Positions 8,819-17,501 of a stretch of DNA of 64,000 nucleotides are shown piece after piece; within the stretch, counting starts at the first letter, position 1, and each line of letters begins with the position of its first letter. The position numbers were made by a program, and so were the translations under genes. Source of the stretch: Verrucomicrobiota bacterium (GTDB lineage Bacteria > Verrucomicrobiota > Verrucomicrobiia > Opitutales > Opitutaceae); NCBI GenBank assembly GCA_018239675.1, contig JAFEGX010000116.1:59711-123710 (forward strand). The letters run 5' to 3'. A model generated the notes under the pieces. The model searched no databases. It was not told the origin of the DNA and saw only the letters and a program-made list of their open reading frames with translations.

Positions 8819-11191
8819 ATGTCGCGCCCTGTCACCGCCCAGCTCCTGACCCCGGAAGAACACCGGATCTTCGGTCTAGCCGAGTGGATCTGGCCCTACG
8901 ACCTCCGGTACGACCTCACCAACGCGTACGCGCTCTTCCGGCACGAGTTCAGCCTCGACCGCGTGCCCCGGCGGGCGCCGCTTTTCATCACGGCCGACCA
9001 GTCGTATCATCTCTACCTGAACGGCGCGTTGGTGGGCCGCGGCCCGGCGCGCGGTTTCCAGTCGCACTGGCCGTACGACGAGATCGACGTGGCGCGGTGG
9101 CTCGTGCCCGGCCGCAACGTCCTCGCGGTGCGCGCCCACAACCCCGGCTTCAGCAACTTTCAGTACCTGCACCAGGGATATGCCGGGCTGCTCGTGGCGG
9201 CCCGCTGGGGCCGGGTCCGCCTCGCCACCGGCCAGACCTGGAAGTGCCTCCTCCAGCCGGGCCTCCGCCGCGACATGGTGCGCGCAAGCCTCCAGCTGTT
9301 TGCCCAGGAGCATTTCGACGCGCGCGCGTGTCCGTCCGACTGGATGAACGCTGAATTCGACGATTCCGCGTGGTCGGCTCCGGCCGTCCAGAAACCCGGC
9401 ATCCTGCCGTGGCCGGGTTTCTCGCCCCGCGGCATCCCGCTGATGCGGGAGGAGGCCTGGCGCCCGGGCCGCGTGGTCGGCGCCAGCGAGGGCGAGTGCG
9501 GCGCCGACTGGCGCGACACGCGCAACCTTTACCTGCTCCGCCAGCACGAGGACCACTCGCATCAACCGGATGACCAGGACGCCACGCGGCTGGAGGCGCC
9601 GGCCACGGGACCCAACCGTTTCCGCAGCTATCTCATCGACGTGGGCCGGCCGGTCGTGGGCAATTTCACGCTCGAGGTCGGTGGCGCGCAGGGCGGCGAG
9701 GTCATCGACCTCGTCTACACCGAGGTCGTCGATCCCGCCCGGCTGCGGCCGGCGCTGCGGTTCCCCGACGGCAGCAGCGTGTCGTTTGCCAGCCGGCTGA
9801 CCTGCCGGCCGGGACGGACCACGCACACGTTCTACCATCCGTACGGATTCCGGTTCGCAATGCTGGTGGTCCGCGACTCCGCCGTGACGCTCACGATCGC
9901 GCCGACGCTGCGCCGTACCGGCTATCCGCTGGAGCGGACCGCGCGGTTCCAGAGCTCCGACCCGGTGCTCGAGCAGATCTGGGAAACCTGCGCGTGGTCC
10001 CAGCAGAACTGCATGCTCGATGCGTACGTCGACACGCCGTGGCGCGAGCAGGCCCAGTGGTGGGGCGACGCGCGGGTGCAGGCGTGGAACACGTTCCACC
10101 TGAGCGCCGACGCGCGCCTCTTCCGGCGCGGCATCTACCAGATCGGTGGCCAGACCACGGCGGACGGCCTGACCTATGGCCATGCGCCGACCATGGCGCA
10201 CAACTGCGTGCTGCCTGACTTCACGCTCACCTGGATCATCACCCAGTGGGACTACTACTGGCAGACCGGCGACCTGCAGCCCTTCCGCGACCACCACCCC
10301 GTCATCGAACGCGCACTGGCCTATTTCGCCGCCCACACCGGCAAGCACGGGCTCGTCCAGTTCGACCCGCGATACTGGTTGTTCCTCGACTGGACCGAAC
10401 TACCCCGCGACGGCGCCTCGAGCGTGTTCAGCTTCTGGCTGCTGATCGCGCTGGAGCGCCTCGCGGCCATGCACCGCCTTGACCGTCAGGCGGCCCGCGC
10501 CGCCCGGTGCGAACGCTGGGCCCGCCAGCTGCGGACCCGCCTGAAATCCCTCGTCAACCGACGCGGGCTCATGGGCGACGGCTATGACGCGAACGGACGG
10601 GTGCTCAAGAGCACCTCGCCTCACGCGCAGGTCCTCGCGCTAATGACCAACCTGAGCCCGGCCGCCGCTCCGGCCATGGAGCGGTTCCTGCTCGAATATC
10701 TCCACGACGAATCAGGTCACCAGGCCAAGCCCAGCGCCTACTGGATCACCTATCTCTATTCCGTGCTGACTGAGCGCGGCCATGGCGCGGCGGTCATCGC
10801 CCACCTGCGTCCCCGGTGGCAACCGATGATCGCGCACGGCTCGACCTTTGAGCTTTTCGAGGATCACCCGATGTTCCCCATCAGCCACTCGCATGCGTGG
10901 TCCGCCCATCCGCTGTTTCACCTCATGGGCACGATCGGCGGCATTTGTCAGGCGGCTCCGGCCTGGAAGCGAATCCGGTTCCGTCCGGTCTTTGTCGGCG
11001 AATCCGGCGGCACGACGCTGCCGACCCCGCAGGGAGCGGTCACGAGCCGCTGGCACCGCGACGCGGCCGGTCTCCAGGTGGCGCTGGAATTGCCGCGCGG
11101 CGTGACGGCGGAGGTGGAACTCCCGGGTCTTCCGCCCGCGAAGGTCACGGGCCGGCGCCAGTGGACGCTGCAGTCCAGTGTTCCGGGCTAG
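8819..11191 (+). CDS. GH78-like alpha-L-rhamnosidase family protein
   Basis: 790-aa predicted glycoside hydrolase. An N-terminal beta-sandwich (residues about 15-180, with FITADQSYHLYLNGALVGRGP) is typical of enzymes acting on rhamnose-containing glycans. An (alpha/alpha)6-barrel spans about 375-690, with the motif DTPWREQAQWWGDARVQ that contains conserved acidic residues of the Bac_rhamnosid barrel. A C-terminal beta domain follows (GVTAEVELPGLPPAKV). There is no signal peptide, so it should be cytoplasmic and act on imported oligosaccharides. The TAG stop lies inside the left CTAG of a MITE-like element. It starts 12 bases after marC. Confidence 0.82.
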   Translation: MSRPVTAQLLTPEEHRIFGLAEWIWPYDLRYDLTNAYALFRHEFSLDRVPRRAPLFITADQSYHLYLNGALVGRGPARGFQSHWPYDEIDVARWLVPGRNVLAVRAHNPGFSNFQYLHQGYAGLLVAARWGRVRLATGQTWKCLLQPGLRRDMVRASLQLFAQEHFDARACPSDWMNAEFDDSAWSAPAVQKPGILPWPGFSPRGIPLMREEAWRPGRVVGASEGECGADWRDTRNLYLLRQHEDHSHQPDDQDATRLEAPATGPNRFRSYLIDVGRPVVGNFTLEVGGAQGGEVIDLVYTEVVDPARLRPALRFPDGSSVSFASRLTCRPGRTTHTFYHPYGFRFAMLVVRDSAVTLTIAPTLRRTGYPLERTARFQSSDPVLEQIWETCAWSQQNCMLDAYVDTPWREQAQWWGDARVQAWNTFHLSADARLFRRGIYQIGGQTTADGLTYGHAPTMAHNCVLPDFTLTWIITQWDYYWQTGDLQPFRDHHPVIERALAYFAAHTGKHGLVQFDPRYWLFLDWTELPRDGASSVFSFWLLIALERLAAMHRLDRQAARAARCERWARQLRTRLKSLVNRRGLMGDGYDANGRVLKSTSPHAQVLALMTNLSPAAAPAMERFLLEYLHDESGHQAKPSAYWITYLYSVLTERGHGAAVIAHLRPRWQPMIAHGSTFELFEDHPMFPISHSHAWSAHPLFHLMGTIGGICQAAPAWKRIRFRPVFVGESGGTTLPTPQGAVTSRWHRDAAGLQVALELPRGVTAEVELPGLPPAKVTGRRQWTLQSSVPG

Positions 11192-11367
11192 AGCGTTTTC
11201 GATTCAGGCAGAGGCGCGGGTGACACAGCGATCACGGAGGATGCACGGCGGGAACGGGGCATCGATCTTCCGACCAGACCGAATGACCAATTCATCTGGC
11301 TGTCTTCTTGCCCTCCGCGTCGGCTCGGTGTTCCCGGTGGCGTCAGCCTAATTCGAAATGGCTCTAG
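11188..11367. mobile_element. 180-bp MITE-like element with terminal inverted repeats and CTAG flanks
   Basis: The ends are imperfect inverted repeats: CTAGAGCGTTTTCGATT at 11188-11204 and, read on the other strand, CTAGAGCCATTTCGAATT at 11367-11350. CTAG at each end fits a 4-bp YTAR target duplication as made by IS5-family transposases, which also often have ends starting GAG. The 140-bp interior has no good open frame, so this would be a non-autonomous element. It sits exactly at the rhamnosidase stop codon. The IS5 link is inferred from end structure, not from a database hit. Confidence 0.6.
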
Positions 11368-11388
11368 CCGCCCGCGGGCACCGGCGGG

Positions 11389-12624
11389 TCAATAGCGCTT
11401 GGTGACCTTCGCGCCGGTGCCGTCGATAAAGAGGATCGTCTTCGCCTGCGGATCAACGCTCTCGAAACGGATCCCAAGAGACTGGTCGACGAATTCGCCG
11501 GCCCGGACGAGGCGGCCGTTGATGAAGGCGCGCGACGGCGAACCTTGGAAGACGCCGCTGATCTTGGTGCTCGCCACGAAGGCGGTGAATTCCTTGCTGG
11601 CCTCGACTTCGGCCTCGACGGCATCGGTCGTGACCTTCACGCCGGGCTCAAGGTCCGTTGTGACTCTCGCGGGGGCAACTGACCCGGATTTCGGCTTTGG
11701 CTGGACCGCGGGTTTTGCCGCCTCGTCCTTTGCCACCGGTTCCTCGGCGGAGGGCGCGCCGGCTGGCGGCTCGGCGGCGACCTTGGGCTCGGATGGCGCG
11801 GGGGTGGCCGCGGGTTGGGCCTGAACCACTTTCGGCGCATGGGCCGGGGCGGGAGGGCGACGGGGCGGGGGCCGGATTTCCGGTTCGGCAAACTTGGAGA
11901 TTGCGACGCCGATGATGACCCCGGAGACGATCACCCCGCCAACGCCGACCAGCACCAGCTTGATCAGCCGCGACTTGCGGGCGGCCGTGCGGATTTCCTG
12001 GGCGCTCCGGCGGGGAGCGCCCGGCGGCCGGGGTACCGGGGGCGGCACCGGCGGAGCCGACGCCACGGGTGCGGCCGATCCACCCTCGGGCGGGCGAACC
12101 ACGGGAAACGGCGGGGGAACAGGTGGCGGCGGCGCTTCTGCCGCGACGGGCGCAGGCGGAGGCGGAGCGGGTGGAGCTTCGGCGGGCGGAGGAGGCGGGG
12201 GCGCCTCGGCCGCGGCCACGACCGCTTCGGCGGCCGCGGGGGTTGGCACCTTGATCTTGAGCCTGATCTTGCCGGCACCGCTCTCCTCGGGGGGCGGCGC
12301 GGGCGGAGCCACGGGTTCCGGCGCCGGGGCCGCTGCAGGCGATTCTGTCGCAGGCGTTTCCGCCGCGGCCGGCTCGGTCGTGAGCTTGGGTTTCAGGCGG
12401 ATGCGCTCAGGCGACGAGGCGGCGGGAGCTGCTGGGACCGATTCGGGGGCCGGTGCGGGCGCCGCCTCACTCGCGGCCTTGGGCTTGAGCCGCAACTTGC
12501 CCAACTCGGGTTCGCCGGACGCAGCGGGAGCCGCCGGAGCCTCGGGCGCGGCCGGTGGGGCCTCGCCTTCGGACCGCTGACGGGGCTTCAGGCGTAGCGA
12601 AGGGGGCGGCGGCTCATCGCTCAT
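11389..12624 (-). CDS. Pro/Ala-rich single-pass membrane protein, unknown function
   Basis: 411-aa protein not recognised beyond its layout. Residues 1 to about 205 are low complexity and rich in Pro, Ala and Glu, with repeats of the form (K/R)(L/I)RLKPK or KIRLKIK. A transmembrane helix follows (LIKLVLVGVGGVIVSGVII), so the Pro-rich part is cytoplasmic and the rest outside. After another Pro/Lys-rich linker comes a folded C-terminal segment with KISGVFQGSPSRAFINGRLVRAGEF. This resembles in shape the C-terminal modules of GspB or PilP secretion/pilus proteins, but the similarity is weak. I chose the ATG at 12624 over an upstream TTG. Confidence 0.75.
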   Translation of the reverse strand: MSDEPPPPSLRLKPRQRSEGEAPPAAPEAPAAPAASGEPELGKLRLKPKAASEAAPAPAPESVPAAPAASSPERIRLKPKLTTEPAAAETPATESPAAAPAPEPVAPPAPPPEESGAGKIRLKIKVPTPAAAEAVVAAAEAPPPPPPAEAPPAPPPPAPVAAEAPPPPVPPPFPVVRPPEGGSAAPVASAPPVPPPVPRPPGAPRRSAQEIRTAARKSRLIKLVLVGVGGVIVSGVIIGVAISKFAEPEIRPPPRRPPAPAHAPKVVQAQPAATPAPSEPKVAAEPPAGAPSAEEPVAKDEAAKPAVQPKPKSGSVAPARVTTDLEPGVKVTTDAVEAEVEASKEFTAFVASTKISGVFQGSPSRAFINGRLVRAGEFVDQSLGIRFESVDPQAKTILFIDGTGAKVTKRY

Positions 12625-12724
12625 TTGCACGGATAAAGACAAAATTTGGGTCCGCGCGAAACCAAAAAGATTCGCTGGCGGTCAGAAGGCGGCCTGCTAC
12701 GTTCCCCTCTCTTTCGCCACCGCC

Positions 12725-13000
12725 ATGAAACGCCTTCCCATCCTCTGCCTGCTTGCCACCACCCTGCTGCTCGCCCCCGGCTGCAAGCATGGCTGGTTCG
12801 GCAAGAAGCGGGCAGGAAAGGCGCCCAAGGAGACGAGCGAGATCGCCCTCGACGTGGAAATGACGTTCCGGCAGCGCTTCCTGGAAAAACGCACCGCCGA
12901 GCTCGTGAGCCAGGGGCAGCGGATTGATGTCGCCCGCCAGCAGGCGCTGGACGAGTTCCGCAGTCGCTACAGCTTCACCCGCGCCGCTTCCCAGCAATGA
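12725..13000 (+). CDS. Small lipoprotein
   Basis: 91-aa predicted lipoprotein. The signal peptide MKRLPILCLLATTLLLAPGC ends in a lipobox (LAPGC, Cys20). The short mature part is basic near the membrane (KHGWFGKKRAGK) and then amphipathic, with FRQRFLEKRTAELVSQG suggesting a helix. No family is recognised. Its stop overlaps the start of the RarD gene (ATGA), so the two are probably translated together. Confidence 0.75.
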   Translation: MKRLPILCLLATTLLLAPGCKHGWFGKKRAGKAPKETSEIALDVEMTFRQRFLEKRTAELVSQGQRIDVARQQALDEFRSRYSFTRAASQQ

Positions 13001-13899
13001 GCGGCGACCCCACCCGGGAAGCCGGGCGTGGGGCGTTGGCGGCCGCCGGCTGCTATCTCGCCTGGGGGCTGTTCCCGATCTACTGGAAACAGCTGGCCAG
13101 CGTCGACGCGACCGAGCTGATCGCGCACCGCCACGTCTGGTCGCTCGTCTTCGTCCTGGCCGTCATGGCCTCCACCCGCGGCCTGGCCGGACTCGGCGCG
13201 GCGGTCCGCGACCCCGTCGCCCTGCGGTGGCACCTCCTCAGCGGCGTCCTGCTCACGCTCAACTGGCTCGTCTACGTCTGGGGTGTGAACCACGGCCACG
13301 TCCTCGAAACCAGCCTGGGGTATTTCCTCGTCCCCCTCGTGAACGTCGCCCTCGGGCGCCTCGTGCTGCACGAACGCCTCCGCCGCCTGCAATGGCTGGC
13401 CATCGGGTTTGCGGTCGCCGGCGTCACCCTGCTCCTGATCGGCTTGGGCCGGCTGCCGTGGATCGCCCTGTCGCTCGCCGCCACCTTCGGCCTCTATGGT
13501 TTGCTCCGGAAAAAGTCACCGCTCGGGCCCCTGACGGGCCTCGGGCTCGAGACGCTCCTGCTGTTCCCCGCCGCGCTGGGGTTCATCGTCTGGCAGCAAT
13601 GGACCGGAGGCGGGGCGCTGGGGCGCGTGGGCCCTGGGCAGCACGTGATGCTCATCGCGGCCGGTGTCGTCACCGCGGTGCCGCTGCTGCTCTTTGCGTT
13701 CGGCGCGCGACGGATCCGACTCTCGACGCTCGGGCTGCTGCAATACATCGCGCCGACGGTGCAGTTCTGCCTCGGCGTCCTGCTGTACCACGAGCCATTC
13801 TCCCGCGAGCGCGCCGCGGCGTTCGCCCTGATCTGGTGCGGACTCGCGCTCTACACCGCCGACAACCTGCTGGCGCAGCGGCCGGTCAGTCGCGCTTGA
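12997..13899 (+). CDS. rarD: RarD-type EamA (DMT) transporter
   Basis: 300-aa membrane protein with about ten helices, matching the RarD subgroup of the drug/metabolite transporter superfamily. The diagnostic opening is CYLAWGLFPIYWKQL, followed by IAHRHVWS. Later motifs are NWLVYVWGVNHGHVLETSLGYFLVPLVNV and RIRLSTLGLLQYIAPTVQF. The substrate of this subgroup is unknown, although E. coli RarD was named for chloramphenicol sensitivity. It overlaps the lipoprotein by four bases and its 3' end overlaps the convergent FKBP gene by 14 bases. Confidence 0.92.
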   Translation: MSGDPTREAGRGALAAAGCYLAWGLFPIYWKQLASVDATELIAHRHVWSLVFVLAVMASTRGLAGLGAAVRDPVALRWHLLSGVLLTLNWLVYVWGVNHGHVLETSLGYFLVPLVNVALGRLVLHERLRRLQWLAIGFAVAGVTLLLIGLGRLPWIALSLAATFGLYGLLRKKSPLGPLTGLGLETLLLFPAALGFIVWQQWTGGGALGRVGPGQHVMLIAAGVVTAVPLLLFAFGARRIRLSTLGLLQYIAPTVQFCLGVLLYHEPFSRERAAAFALIWCGLALYTADNLLAQRPVSRA

Positions 13900-14356
13900 T
13901 GTCGATCAGCTCCATCTCGAACACCAGCGTCGCGTTCCGCGGGATGCGGGGCGGCGAGCCGCGCGTGCCGTAGCCGAGCTCGGCCGGGATGATCACGATG
14001 CGTTTTTCTCCCAGCCGCATCTGCTGGATCACGAAGTCCCAGCCCTGGATCACCAGCTCGCGGCCCACGCGGAAGGTGAACGGCCGGTTCCGGTCGAGCG
14101 ACTCGTCAAACACCGTGCCGTCGAGCAGCTGCCCGCGGTAGAGGACGGACACGAGGTTGCCCGGCACGGGGAGCGGGCCGTGGCCCGGCTTCTCGACGAG
14201 GTACCGGATGCCCATGTTGTCCTTCTGGGCGTTGGGCCAGGTCTTCTCGATGAATTCGAGATCGTCCTCCGGAAACTTCTCGCGCTGGGCGCGGACGAGC
14301 GGGGCCGACAGCAGGACCAGGCAAACGAGAGCGAGGCGGGAGACGCGGAGGCGCAT
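13886..14356 (-). CDS. Exported FKBP-type peptidyl-prolyl cis-trans isomerase
   Basis: 156-aa folding catalyst. Residues 1-23 form a signal peptide (LALVCLVLLSAPLVRA), so it acts in the periplasm. The FKBP domain covers about 60-153, with VLYRGQLLDGTVFDESLDR, PFTFRVGRELVIQGWD and GEKRIVIIPAELGYGTRG, which include the usual active-site aromatic and Ile residues. The short region 24-58 resembles the N-terminal linker of exported FKBPs. I chose the ATG at 14356 because the longer open frame upstream of it runs into the next gene. Its last 14 bases overlap rarD, read from the opposite strand. Confidence 0.93.
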   Translation of the reverse strand: MRLRVSRLALVCLVLLSAPLVRAQREKFPEDDLEFIEKTWPNAQKDNMGIRYLVEKPGHGPLPVPGNLVSVLYRGQLLDGTVFDESLDRNRPFTFRVGRELVIQGWDFVIQQMRLGEKRIVIIPAELGYGTRGSPPRIPRNATLVFEMELIDIKRD

Positions 14357-14379
14357 GGCAAGGGTTGGTGTAGCGCAGT

Positions 14380-15000
14380 TCAGGCCGATGGCACGGAATT
14401 TCTGATCGCGGGATGGCCCGCCACCCGGGCCAGCGCCTGGCGCAGGAGCGTGAGTCCGGGTTCCATGCGGTGCCAGGGCGACGCCCCGGACGGGTGCGGC
14501 AGCGGGATGCAGTCGACGGCCTGGCCGTGGTACTCGATGCGGAACGTCTGGCCGATCGTCGCAGTCAGCGGCCGCTCCCCGAGAAACTGCGAGATGGCGA
14601 GCTTCCCGACCGGCAGCACGAGCTCCGGCCGCAGCAGGGCGAACTCTCGCTCCAGCCAGACCGCGCAGTTCGCAATCTCCTCCGGTGCCGGCACCCGGTC
14701 GCCGCCCTCGGGCCGCTTGCCCGGGAAACAACGGCACACCGCCGCGAAATAGATCCGGTCGCGGACCTCGTCCTCGGTCCAGCCCGTGGCGCCGGCGAAC
14801 CATTTGAAGAGCGTCTTGCCGGCGGTCCACGCAAAGGGCCGGCCGAGCTTGGGCTCCTTGTCGCCGGGGGCCTGCCCCACCAGCAGCACGCGGCTTGGCA
14901 CCGGCCGTCCAACCACCACGGGCCGGTGCATGCGCGGACAGCGCGCGCACGCCCGCAGGGATGCGAGATGCTTTTCGACGGCGGCGACCGAGGGCCTCAT
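14380..15000 (-). CDS. Uracil-DNA glycosylase family protein, Fe-S (family 4-like)
   Basis: 206-aa predicted base-excision repair enzyme that removes uracil from DNA. Motif 1 is VGQAPGDKE (41-49) and motif 2 is LPHPSG near residue 172. Cysteines 18 and 21 (CARC), 89/91 (CRCFPGKR) and 112 (IANC) match the four ligands of the [4Fe-4S] cluster in family 4 UDGs. The CRCFPGKR...PAPEEIANC segment is typical. I chose the ATG at 15000 because upstream codons run into the helicase gene. It lies 53 bases after the helicase stop codon, on the same strand. Confidence 0.88.
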   Translation of the reverse strand: MRPSVAAVEKHLASLRACARCPRMHRPVVVGRPVPSRVLLVGQAPGDKEPKLGRPFAWTAGKTLFKWFAGATGWTEDEVRDRIYFAAVCRCFPGKRPEGGDRVPAPEEIANCAVWLEREFALLRPELVLPVGKLAISQFLGERPLTATIGQTFRIEYHGQAVDCIPLPHPSGASPWHRMEPGLTLLRQALARVAGHPAIRNSVPSA

Positions 15001-15053
15001 CCGGCCGATGGTGGAAACCGCGGCTTCCGTGGAAAGGGCAAAGCGTGGGGCGC

Positions 15054-16286
15054 TCAGTACCGCCCGCGGCGACGGCCACCGCCCCCGAAGCGGCTCCACC
15101 CGCCCTGCCGGCTGGGCTTGGTGCGGGCCCCGTGCGGCCCGGCGACGTGCGCCGGCCGGGGCGCGAAGGTCTGGTAGGGAAAATTCTCGAGCCGCAGCTC
15201 CGGGATCTTCTGGCCGATGAACCGCTGGATGTCGCGGATGTCGTTCGCCTCCTCCGGCGTGACGAGCGTGAACGCGTCGCCCACCGCCTGCGCCCGGCCG
15301 GTGCGGCCGATGCGGTGCACATAGTCCTCGGGTTTTTCCGGCACGTCGTAGTTGATGACGTGCGAGACGCCGGCGACGTCGATGCCGCGCGCCGCGATGT
15401 CGGTGGCGACCATCACCTCGTACTTGCCGGACCGGAATCCGGCCAGCGCCTCGAGACGCTGGTTCTGGGAACGGTTCGCGTGCAGCACGGCCACCGAGTG
15501 GTTCGCCGCCTTCAGCCGGCGGGCGATCTTGTCGGCGCCGTGCTTGGTGCGGGAGAACACCAGGACGCTGTCGAAATCGGTCCGCTCCAGCAGGGCGAGC
15601 AGCAGGTCGAACTTCTGCTCGTGGGCGACGGGATAAAGCGCGTGGTTGACCGACTCGTTGACCGAGCGGGCGACACCGACCTCGACCTTGACCGGATCTC
15701 GGAGGGCGAACGAGGCGACCGCGGCGATCTCCGGCGGCACCGTGGCCGAAAAAAACAGGGTCTGCCGTTCGCGCGGGCAGCGGGCGATGATGTCCTTCAC
15801 CACCGGCAGGAATCCCATGTCGAGCATGCGGTCGACCTCGTCGAGCACCAGGATGCTGATATCGCGCAGGGTGATCGTGCCGTCCTTGAGATAGTCCATC
15901 AGGCGCCCTGGCGTCGCCACCACGATGTCGACACCGCGCTTCAGCTCGGCGCGCTGCACGCCGTAGCCGACGCCGCCGAAGACCGCGACGGTCCGGAGAT
16001 CCGAATAGCGGGCAAAATCGCGGAAGGCCGTCTCGACCTGGGCGGCCAGCTCGCGCGTCGGCTCAAGCACCAGCACGCGGGTGCGGCCATGGTGGCCGAG
16101 GCGCGTCAGGATCGGCAGCGCGAAGGCGGCGGTCTTGCCGGTGCCGGTCTGCGCGGAGGCAATGACGTCCCGGCCCGACAGCACGGCGGGAATGGCGCGC
16201 AGCTGGATGGGCGTGGGATCGGTGTAGCCGGCGGCCTGGACGCCGCGGAGGATGTTCTCGGAAAGGTGGAGGGCTTTGAAGGGCAT
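15054..16286 (-). CDS. DEAD-box RNA helicase (RhlE-like) with RG-rich tail
   Basis: 410-aa ATP-dependent RNA helicase. Motifs in order: Q motif with PTPIQ, Walker A AQTGTGKT (45-52), PTRELAAQ (Ia), TPGRLMDYL (Ib), motif II as DEVD rather than DEAD, SATVPPE (III, SAT), VFSRTKHGAD, VATDIAARGIDV (V) and HRIGRTGR (VI). The C-terminal tail is short and rich in Gly, Arg and Trp and ends RRRGRY. The start is the ATG at 16286; a GTG eight codons upstream is less likely. It lies downstream of the RRM protein gene, separated by a strong terminator, which fits cold-response partners in RNA remodelling. Confidence 0.95.
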   Translation of the reverse strand: MPFKALHLSENILRGVQAAGYTDPTPIQLRAIPAVLSGRDVIASAQTGTGKTAAFALPILTRLGHHGRTRVLVLEPTRELAAQVETAFRDFARYSDLRTVAVFGGVGYGVQRAELKRGVDIVVATPGRLMDYLKDGTITLRDISILVLDEVDRMLDMGFLPVVKDIIARCPRERQTLFFSATVPPEIAAVASFALRDPVKVEVGVARSVNESVNHALYPVAHEQKFDLLLALLERTDFDSVLVFSRTKHGADKIARRLKAANHSVAVLHANRSQNQRLEALAGFRSGKYEVMVATDIAARGIDVAGVSHVINYDVPEKPEDYVHRIGRTGRAQAVGDAFTLVTPEEANDIRDIQRFIGQKIPELRLENFPYQTFAPRPAHVAGPHGARTKPSRQGGWSRFGGGGRRRGRY

Positions 16287-16324
16287 GGAAGGGGCCGCCC
16301 GGGGCGGCACGGCGAAAAACGGGA

Positions 16325-16360
16325 AAAGAAAAAGGGACGAAGCCCGAAGGGCTCCGTCCC
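16325..16360 (-). terminator. Strong intrinsic terminator after the RRM protein gene
   Basis: Read leftward, GGGACGGAGCCC (16360-16349) pairs with GGGCTTCGTCCC (16345-16334) around a 3-base loop, with one mismatch. A U-rich run follows (complement of 16325-16333). This is a classical rho-independent terminator. It lies between the RRM gene and the helicase start at 16286, so the helicase needs read-through or its own promoter. Confidence 0.9.
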
Positions 16361-16389
16361 TCGAAATTCAGCTGATTAGGGCTGATCGA

Positions 16390-16758
16390 TTAGTAGCGAC
16401 GGTCACCGCGATCGCGGTCGCCGCCACGGCCACCGCCGCCGAAGCCACCGCGGCCACCGCCGCCGAAGCCACGGCCGCCACCGCCGAAGCCGCCCGCCGG
16501 GCGATCTTCCTTGGGACGGGCCTCATTGACGGTCAGCTGACGGCCGCCGAGATCGGTGCCGTTCATCTTCTCGGTCGCGGCCTTCGCCTCTTCCGCCGTG
16601 CCCATGGTGACAAACGCGAAGCCGCGCGGGCGGCCCGTCATTTTGTCCATGGCGACATAAACGTCCGTGACGCTGCCGAATTGGCCGAACGCGGCGCGAA
16701 GCTCTTCTTCGGTGGTCTTGAACGACAGATTACCGACGTACAGTTTGGAGTTACTCAT
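16390..16758 (-). CDS. Glycine-rich RRM RNA-binding protein
   Basis: 122-aa single-stranded RNA-binding protein. One RRM domain (residues 4-80) has RNP2 LYVGNL (6-11) and RNP1 RGFAFVTM (45-52) with the aromatic RNA-contact residues intact. A flexible tail of GGGGRG-type repeats (89-122) ends [10 protein letters not shown]. The layout is like cyanobacterial and plant cold-induced Gly-rich RNA-binding proteins. The start codon is the ATG at 16758. A strong terminator follows. The tail composition resembles that of the helicase encoded just downstream. Confidence 0.96.
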   Translation of the reverse strand: MSNSKLYVGNLSFKTTEEELRAAFGQFGSVTDVYVAMDKMTGRPRGFAFVTMGTAEEAKAATEKMNGTDLGGRQLTVNEARPKEDRPAGGFGGGGRGFGGGGRGGFGGGGRGGDRDRGDRRY

Positions 16759-16980
16759 GTGATGACTCGATTGATCCTATCGTCCGCTGCCAGTTCCGTT
16801 CCCACCGTGGGTTTCGAAATCATCACTTAAGCCAAACGCTCAGCCAACGACTCACCAGATGCTGTCATCTAACGTATTCTCTCTCGATCAGGCGGTTAAG
16901 ACGCAAATCCTCCGGGCTGACGCAAGGCAATTCGGACCGGGACGGTGACTTGGCCCGCCGACGCACCCCGCTAACTCGTT
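16759..16980. promoter_or_regulatory. Upstream region of the RRM protein gene
   Basis: 222-bp gene-free stretch that must contain the promoter and a possibly long leader of the RRM gene (reading leftward). One weak sigma70-like pair is readable on the minus strand: TTAACC, 17 bases, TACGTT (around 16876-16904). I see no clear riboswitch or hairpin. Cold-induced mRNAs often have long structured leaders, but that is only a possibility here. Confidence 0.3.
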
Positions 16981-17409
16981 CTAGATGGAGTACTTCGCCC
17001 GGATTTCCGCCGGCAGCGGCGTGGCCCGGCCGGTCGCCAAGGTGACAAGCACATAGTCACAGTGGCCATCGCACACCCGCTTGCCCGTCGGCAGTTTCTC
17101 GATCTCGAACGCCACACGGCAACCGGTCTCCGTGAAATGATCGATCCACGTGCGCACCACCATCCGGTCACCCCATCCCAGCGGGCGCTTGAAGTGAATG
17201 TTGGCCGTGGTCATGTACCACCCGAGGCCCATCGCCGCAAACTGCTGCATCGACATGCGGTAACACCGGTCCATCTGGTCGAACCGGGCCGCGAGGACGT
17301 AGTCGAGATAGCGCGTCGAGTGGACATGCTGGTAGAGATCGATGTCGTCGGGCCGGACCGCCAGCTCGGTCTCGAACTTCGAGTAGACGTTGACTGGCGT
17401 TGCGCTCAT
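16981..17409 (-). CDS. YbgC/FadM-like acyl-CoA thioesterase (hotdog fold)
   Basis: 142-aa cytoplasmic thioesterase of the 4-hydroxybenzoyl-CoA thioesterase group. The signature is the N-terminal VRPDDIDLYQHVHSTRYLDYV, with the catalytic Asp followed by H-x-H/N-x-x-Y. The central ANIHFKRPLGWGDRMVVRTWI and a final YVLVTLATGRATPLP complete the single hotdog domain. The substrate is unknown; family members hydrolyse short or long acyl-CoA. The ATG at 17409 starts the conserved reading. No partner gene points to a pathway. Confidence 0.88.
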   Translation of the reverse strand: MSATPVNVYSKFETELAVRPDDIDLYQHVHSTRYLDYVLAARFDQMDRCYRMSMQQFAAMGLGWYMTTANIHFKRPLGWGDRMVVRTWIDHFTETGCRVAFEIEKLPTGKRVCDGHCDYVLVTLATGRATPLPAEIRAKYSI

Positions 17410-17501
17410 GCCGGGCCGTCAGTCATGCCGCGCCGCCGGCGCCGTTGAAAGCGGAATCCACCCCCACCCGGGCAACGCCGAGACGAGCATGAGGGAGGTT
17501 C

